From positions 1 to 27,634 of the IMG/VR virus record IMGVR_UViG_3300030385_001834: 27,634 nucleotides of DNA. One strand, given 5' to 3'. The notes beneath the pieces were generated by a model, which saw only the letters and a program-made list of their open reading frames with translations, ran no database searches and was not told where the DNA came from. Numbering within the stretch: the stretch's first letter is position 1; each line of letters starts with the position of its first letter. Source of the DNA: a virus. A program made the translations under genes and the position numbers. Shown here piece after piece: positions 24,664-27,634 of this stretch.

Positions 24664-24837
24664 TTACCGGATTGCTTGATAGGCGTCGTAGTGCTCGGCC
24701 TCTTCGGCAGTCATCTCGCGATACTCGACCTCGCCGTCCGGGCGGCGGCGACGGAGCAAGTTCTTGTCGAGAGAGGTCAGGTCCCATCGCTGGGCTCCGG
24801 GCAGCTTGGCGAGCATACGCTTCCACCATCGAAACAT
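24664..24837 (-). CDS. Small reverse-strand hypothetical protein
   Basis: This 57-aa product begins MFRWWKRMLAKLPG and continues with RWDLTSLDKNLLRRRRPDGEVEYREMTAEEAEHYDAYQ. It is basic and Trp-rich at the start and acidic at the end, with no recognised domain. Proteins like this are common but uncharacterised in alphaproteobacterial phages. I chose ATG 24837 because GGAG lies about 9 nt upstream; the ATG at 24843 abuts that site too closely. It converges with the tail fibre gene and diverges from the lysis region, so it needs its own promoter, which I could not pick out. Confidence 0.6.
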   Translation of the reverse strand: MFRWWKRMLAKLPGAQRWDLTSLDKNLLRRRRPDGEVEYREMTAEEAEHYDAYQAIR

Positions 24838-24911
24838 CGTCATCTCCGGGCGGTTCGGCCCGCACGGTAGCGCGAGGCTGCGGACTTCGCCAGTAGTCGA
24901 GAGGCGCCTGA

Positions 24912-24938
24912 CCGGCGGGTGTTTGCCGCACCCACCGG
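24912..24938. promoter_or_regulatory. Stem-loop upstream of the lysis region
   Basis: CCGGCGGGTG pairs with CACCCACCGG (one mismatch) around the 7-nt loop TTTGCCG. It lies in the gap between the divergent small reverse gene and the forward lysis genes, about 35 nt before a short ORF with a strong ribosome site. No T-run follows on the forward strand. It could be an operator, or an mRNA structure in the 5' leader. Confidence 0.45.
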
Positions 24939-24973
24939 CCAGGACTTCCACCGCCCCTATACAGGAGGGACGA

Positions 24974-25042
24974 ATGGCACGCACACCCCCAGACACGAGG
25001 GCTACGCGGAATCACGCACGGCATGCGGTGTTCTGCAAGTGA
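24974..25042 (+). CDS. Possible 22-aa leader or microprotein
   Basis: A very strong ribosome site (ACAGGAGGGA) lies 4-8 nt before ATG 24974, and the frame runs 22 codons to TGA 25040 (MARTPPDTRATRNHARHAVF, then CK). The peptide is basic with two His and no known pattern. It ends 24 nt before the membrane protein gene, so it could be a coupling or leader peptide. The main support is the quality of the ribosome site; without homologues it remains tentative. Confidence 0.35.
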   Translation: MARTPPDTRATRNHARHAVFCK

Positions 25043-25066
25043 CCCGCGACACACGGAGTCTTCCGC

Positions 25067-25402
25067 ATGGACGATTCACCAGAGACGCCCCGGAGTAATG
25101 AGGTGGTGCACATGCCGGGAGGCTGGCGCTTCGACAAGACGTTCAACCTCGGGCACGTCCTGACCGTCGCCGCAATCCTGGGGCCGCTCTTCATCTGGGG
25201 GTCGACCGTGGAAAGCCGCCTGTCCGTAGTGGAGCGGATGCAGGTCGAGCAGGGCAACCGCGCCGACCGGAATATGGTCGAATTGAAGGACCGCATGGAC
25301 CGGGACCGCATGGCGGTGGACGCCGCGTTCCGGGACGTAAAGGACTGGCTGAAGGCTATCCGGGATGAGGTGGCGCGGAAGCAGGAGCGGGGGGCTCCGT
25401 GA
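25067..25402 (+). CDS. Holin/spanin-like small membrane protein
   Basis: The 111-aa protein has one clear membrane segment (LGHVLTVAAILGPLFIWGS, about residues 28-46) followed by a long charged coiled coil (residues 50-105, with repeated MDRDRM and DWLKAIRDEVARK). This single-span plus coiled-coil plan is seen in several phage lysis accessory proteins (pinholin, inner-membrane spanin or DUF2730-like). Its position just before endolysin genes supports a lysis role. Its exact class cannot be told from sequence alone. It starts at ATG 25067 after GGAGTC, and the stop overlaps the GTG of the next small gene. Confidence 0.6.
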   Translation: MDDSPETPRSNEVVHMPGGWRFDKTFNLGHVLTVAAILGPLFIWGSTVESRLSVVERMQVEQGNRADRNMVELKDRMDRDRMAVDAAFRDVKDWLKAIRDEVARKQERGAP

Positions 25403-25578
25403 CCGTCGTCGCCTGCATCGGGTGCGGTGAGCCGTACCGCGTGGGAGACGGCGGGGACTGCGTGCATTGCGCTTCGTGCGCGGCAGTGGTGGCGCGGGAG
25501 GTGCGGACCCGCCAGCTAAACGAACGGCCCCCATCCTTTAGCAGTGTGGACGCCGGGCTAAAGGCATCCCGGTTTTGA
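25399..25578 (+). CDS. 59-aa zinc-ribbon-like microprotein
   Basis: GTG 25399 overlaps the membrane protein stop (GTGA), and 59 codons follow. The sequence has cysteines at residues 6, 9, 21, 24 and 27 (ACIGCGEPY and CVHCASC), a typical zinc-ribbon or knuckle arrangement, then a basic helix (VVAREVRTRQL) and a Ser/Pro tail. Function unknown; small zinc proteins in phages often bind DNA or a host protein. It is just short of usual gene-calling cutoffs and is easily missed. Support comes from the coupled start and the ordered cysteine pattern. Confidence 0.6.
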   Translation: MTVVACIGCGEPYRVGDGGDCVHCASCAAVVAREVRTRQLNERPPSFSSVDAGLKASRF

Positions 25579-25588
25579 CATATGGCCG

Positions 25589-25627
25589 CCGTCATGTTCG
25601 AAAACGGCCGGTTTTCTGACATGACGG
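25589..25627. repeat. 39-nt imperfect palindrome
   Basis: The arms begin CCGTCATGT and end ACATGACGG, with an inner GAAAAC / GTTTTC pair; 16 of 19 positions pair. It starts 11 nt after the zinc-ribbon gene. As RNA it would form a long hairpin and could end the lysis-gene transcript, although no T-run follows. As DNA it could be a dimeric-protein operator. Confidence 0.65.
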
Positions 25628-25634
25628 ACCATTA

Positions 25635-25676
25635 TCGACGGGCGTCGACTATGATGTGAGAGCGTCCCGTCACATC
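25635..25676. repeat. Two further short palindromes in tandem
   Basis: TCGACG-GG-CGTCGA at 25635-25648 is a perfect 6-bp inverted repeat, and GATGTGA-N10-TCACATC at 25653-25676 is a perfect 7-bp one. Together with the 39-nt palindrome they form an array of three dyads in 88 nt, a layout typical of operators or other protein-loading sites. Confidence 0.55.
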
Positions 25677-25725
25677 ACGTCACACCATATTGGGCTGGCG
25701 CACAAAATGGTCGGCACCCTGAAAA

Positions 25726-25812
25726 GCAGAGACCCCGCCGAAGCGGTCCAGGATGTCTCACACTGCGGGCCGGGTCGTTACTTCCGGCGGCGGCTTTATT
25801 CACGGTCTCTGC
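25726..25812 (-). ncRNA. Possible structured RNA, reverse strand
   Basis: A closing stem GCAGAGACC / GGTCTCTGC (9 bp) encloses a second helix (CCGCCGAAG with CTTCCGGCGG, one bulge) over 87 nt. Read on the reverse strand, the closing stem is followed directly by TTTTC, as in a small terminated RNA. No promoter or known RNA family was recognised, so this is a candidate only; it may instead be a DNA-level signal. Confidence 0.3.
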
Positions 25813-25941
25813 CACTCGCCCGTTTCGGCTGGCTAAACCAGCGTACGCGGGGTCAATGTGACGCCGAGCTGGGCTCCAAGCTCGCTTACCCATGTCAGGG
25901 CCGATCCTTCGACCCCACCGCAGCACGTCCCTTATAGCAGA

Positions 25942-25972
25942 AGCCCCGGCCGCCGTGAAGGCAGTCGGGGCT
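25942..25972. repeat. Hairpin in the non-coding stretch
   Basis: AGCCCCG pairs with CGGGGCT over a 17-nt loop that itself can form a short GCC/GGC helix. Neither side carries a T-run. It resembles the stem of a terminator or a small RNA. Confidence 0.4.
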
Positions 25973-26148
25973 CTGTGCAACCCGCCTAATCGGTCGATCT
26001 TGGCTATCCCGTCGGAAGCGCCCTGGGGCTCTTGTCGCCAAGCAAGGGTTGCTGCTGCACCCGGCCCGCTCCGCCGAAGTGCCGGAGCCGACGAACAGCC
26101 GCCTGTCAAGCCCCCACACTATCGCCCAACAACCCCCGAGGCGCAAGC

Positions 26149-26277
26149 ATGCAGATCACCCGCAGCGACCTCCTGCGCCTATGCCCGAACGCCTCCGCCG
26201 GCATCCTCGACGGCATCATGCAGTACGGCCCCGGCATGCTCCCGCTCACCCCGGTAGCTTCCAGGCGGGCACGGTGA
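26149..26277 (+). pseudogene. Truncated N-terminal stub of a GH19-like endolysin
   Basis: ATG 26149 has GAGG upstream and opens with MQITRSDLLRLCPNASAGIL, then DGIMQYGPGMLPL. This matches the start of phage GH19 (chitinase-like) endolysins, where an LLRLCPNA-type helix is followed by YGP-x-ML and then the catalytic domain. Here similarity ends near codon 33 (about 26246), exactly where the reverse-strand HNH gene ends, and the frame stops after 42 codons. The catalytic Glu region is absent. I read it as an endolysin cut off by the HNH insertion or by recombination. A functional short peptide is less likely. Confidence 0.55.
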
Positions 26278-26935
26278 CGGCCGTCACGGGATCAACGCCA
26301 ACCTTCACCCGGCGGGAGATTGTCGTGGCCGCCACCCCGAAATGCCGGCCCGCTGCGGCAAGGGAGCCAAATGCTCTATTGCCGACGGTGATGGGGGTGA
26401 TGTTCCTCCGGTTTTCACTGGCATGTACTTCTGGCGTCACCCACCGGCAGTTCTCGGGCGAATAGTCTTTGGCGGGGTCCAGACGGTCGATCTGATGGCG
26501 GTGGGTCGGCTTATGGCCCATGTCGGCCAAGAATTGCGAAAAGGACTTACGCCACGCTTCGCAGACGCGAATGCCTCGGCCTCCCCAGTTTGGGTAGTCC
26601 TTGCATCGCTCCGCGTAGCAACGGCGCTTAATCGCCAGCCAAGTTTTATATTCTGCCGAGGCCGCTCCACGCCGCTTCTGGCCATGCGTAACTTGGCTCG
26701 CCGCACGCTGGGCGATGAACTCAGGATTGGCGCCGAGCGACTTGGCCCATTCAGCGGAAAGGCATCCGCAGGAACGGGTTATGCCAGACCGGAGATTTTT
26801 ACCAGACACGATGGCGGTATTTCCGCAGTCACAACGGCATGACCAATAGGCTCGCGTGTCGACACCGCGAGGCGCGCGTGCAATGACAGTGAGCCGGGAA
26901 AAACGGATGCCAGTCATATCAAGAATCTTGCCCAT
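26246..26935 (-). CDS. HNH homing endonuclease with zinc finger and HTH
   Basis: The 229-aa protein has three parts. Residues 11-60 form a zinc-binding N terminus of the GxRFSRLTVI type with Cys33, 35, 37, 56 and 58 (CRCDCG and SCGCL). Residues 95-180 form an HNH-like nuclease ending in HQIDRLDP and ENCRWVTPEVHASENRRN (His147, Asp150, Asn162, Asn175). Residues 187-215 form a NUMOD-like helix-turn-helix (FGSLAAAGRHFGVAATTISRRV). I start it at ATG 26935, preceded by AGAGG; a longer frame to 27064 would run through the endolysin start. It has its own promoter and lies antisense between two lysis-enzyme sequences, as expected of a mobile endonuclease. Confidence 0.85.
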   Translation of the reverse strand: MGKILDMTGIRFSRLTVIARAPRGVDTRAYWSCRCDCGNTAIVSGKNLRSGITRSCGCLSAEWAKSLGANPEFIAQRAASQVTHGQKRRGAASAEYKTWLAIKRRCYAERCKDYPNWGGRGIRVCEAWRKSFSQFLADMGHKPTHRHQIDRLDPAKDYSPENCRWVTPEVHASENRRNITPITVGNRAFGSLAAAGRHFGVAATTISRRVKVGVDPVTAVTVPAWKLPG

Positions 26936-26969
26936 GACAACCTCTGGCGATACTGCTGAAACCTCGCAA

Positions 26970-26998
26970 ATAATAGCCGTTTGGAGGGAAGATGTCAT
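26970..26998 (-). promoter_or_regulatory. Sigma70-type promoter for the reverse HNH gene
   Basis: On the reverse strand ATGACA (-35, complement of 26993-26998) and TATTAT (-10, complement of 26970-26975) are separated by exactly 17 nt, each one base from consensus. Transcription would begin near 26963, about 28 nt before the HNH start codon. The -35 box overlaps the start codon of the forward GH108 endolysin, and the spacer covers its ribosome site. Confidence 0.55.
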
Positions 26999-27634
26999 CT
27001 GACAACTTTGCCCGCGCCTTTTCTTTAGTGCTCGTGCACGAGGGCGGCTATGTCGATCACCCATCGGACCCGGGCGGCGCGACGAATTTGGGGGTCACCA
27101 TCGGCACGCTATCCGATTGGTTGGACCGTCCAGCAAGCAAGGCCGATGTCCGGGCCCTTACCCGGGCGACCGTCGCGCCGATCTACCGGGCCCGCTACTG
27201 GGACGCGGTGCAGGGCGATGAACTTCCCCCTGGCATCGACTTCGCGATCTTCGACTACGCCGTGAACAGCGGTCCCGCCCGCGCGATCATGGGGGCCCAA
27301 CGCTATCTCGGCGTGGCCGATGACGGGAAGCTGGGGCCCATCACTCTTCGGGCCCTACGGAACGCCGACCCGGGCGACGTGATCCGCGGTGTCTGTGCCG
27401 AGCGCATGGCCTTCCTGCGGCGCCTCTCGACGTGGCCGGTGTTCGGTGACGGCTGGACCAATCGCGTGGACGGCGTGCGCCAGCAGGCCCTCGCGATGAC
27501 CGCCGATGTCATCCCGGGCCCGGGCCCCTACCGACAGCCGGACGACCCGGGGCCCGACATCCCCGACGACCCCGAGCCCATGCCGTTCGCGGCACCCGAA
27601 CCTACCCCGCAGCCCGCCACTAAACCGGCGGGGT
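26992..27634 (+). CDS. GH108 endolysin (lysozyme), 3' end outside window
   Basis: This frame is open to the end of the window (214 codons seen), so the gene is partial. Residues 5-40 (ARAFSLVLVHEGGYVDHPSDPGGATNLGVT) are the GH108 signature; the Glu of HEGGY is the expected catalytic acid. A peptidoglycan-binding domain 3-like part follows (FAIFDYAVNSGPARAIMGAQRYLG, DDGKLGPITLRAL). The tail from about residue 170 is Pro/Asp-rich and leads out of the window. GGAGGGAAG precedes ATG 26992. It should cleave peptidoglycan at lysis; no signal peptide is seen, so holin release is likely. It follows a truncated GH19-like lysin, suggesting replacement. Confidence 0.9.
   Translation, partial: MSSDNFARAFSLVLVHEGGYVDHPSDPGGATNLGVTIGTLSDWLDRPASKADVRALTRATVAPIYRARYWDAVQGDELPPGIDFAIFDYAVNSGPARAIMGAQRYLGVADDGKLGPITLRALRNADPGDVIRGVCAERMAFLRRLSTWPVFGDGWTNRVDGVRQQALAMTADVIPGPGPYRQPDDPGPDIPDDPEPMPFAAPEPTPQPATKPAG

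Larger units (their letters stand above)
25579..26148. other. 570-nt non-coding stretch rich in inverted repeats
   Basis: I see no convincing gene here on either strand. Reverse-strand frames of up to 144 codons exist, but they are Arg/Gly/Pro-rich with no domain pattern or ribosome site. Instead there are several inverted repeats: 25589-25627, 25635-25648, 25653-25676, 25726-25812, 25865-25884 and 25942-25972. A near-repeat pair CGTCACATCA / CGTCACACCA lies at about 25669-25688. Such density suggests regulatory DNA, an RNA gene or a packaging/replication site. Function not assigned. Confidence 0.6.

Noticed and set aside
25575-25603. TTGACA at 25575 as a forward promoter
   Set aside because: At 17-nt spacing the -10 would be TCGAAA, which is poor, and no forward gene follows for over 500 nt.
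25653-25676. CRP-like site TGTGA...TCACA
   Set aside because: The half-sites are 12 nt apart inside (outer arms 10-nt loop) rather than the 6-nt spacing of CRP/FNR sites, so I list it only as a palindrome.
25801-25870. Possible tRNA, suggested by a GCTGG/CCAGC stem
   Set aside because: The loop is 5 nt and no T-arm, D-arm or acceptor stem can be built around it.
25675-26109. Reverse-strand 144-codon frame in the gap before the endolysin stub
   Set aside because: Low-complexity, no ribosome site, no recognisable domain; the interval is better described by its inverted repeats.
26246-27064. Longer version of the reverse HNH gene starting at 27064
   Set aside because: The extra 43 codons run antisense through the endolysin start and past the likely promoter; the conserved N terminus begins at 26935 with a ribosome site.

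Overview
The window is the late, structural half of a tailed dsDNA phage or prophage (siphovirus type). GC is high, with GC-rich third codon positions. Gene order and several families (P27-type TerS, HK97 portal/S49 protease/capsid, a gene-transfer-agent-like head-spike base protein, GTA-type tail chaperones, DUF6950-like protein) suggest an alphaproteobacterial host. No integrase, repressor, replication gene, tRNA or CRISPR array is visible, so temperate or lytic lifestyle cannot be decided here.

Layout. 36-5892: DNA packaging and prohead (TerS, TerL, portal, S49 protease, major capsid). 5950-7926: a small post-capsid protein followed by an accessory enzyme cassette: a Rossmann-like putative glycan enzyme with no normal start codon, a DxD glycosyltransferase, and a SAM methyltransferase. 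7923-8516: head-tail connector. 8535-11787: a putative head-spike module (GTA spike-base homologue, a small structural protein, and an 835-aa protein with 22-aa repeats and a C-terminal alginate-lyase-like domain), embedded among head/neck genes. 11787-13427: neck, tail terminator and major tail protein. 13424-13971: two overlapping tail-assembly chaperones. 13938-15521: an accessory patch holding an exported thermonuclease, a reverse-strand membrane protein and an HNH endonuclease. 15533-24654: tape measure, a 52-aa coiled-coil ORF, distal tail/hub proteins, a DUF6950/NlpC-like protein, a large tail hub protein with a signal-peptide-like N terminus, and a tail fibre ending in an SGNH hydrolase. 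24664-27634: a small reverse-strand gene, a short ORF with a strong ribosome site, a holin/spanin-like membrane protein, a zinc-ribbon microprotein, about 570 nt of non-coding DNA rich in inverted repeats, the N-terminal stub of a GH19-like endolysin, a reverse-strand HNH endonuclease and a GH108 endolysin running off the window end.

Most genes overlap by 1-13 nt (ATGA or TGATG junctions), implying one long late operon with translational coupling. The two reverse-strand islands and the HNH genes look like later insertions. The most interesting hypothesis is a carbohydrate-processing virion: a capsid-mounted lyase spike, an esterase tail fibre, and a glycosyltransferase/methyltransferase cassette beside the capsid gene. 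The two endolysin loci separated by an HNH gene suggest replacement of the lysis enzyme.
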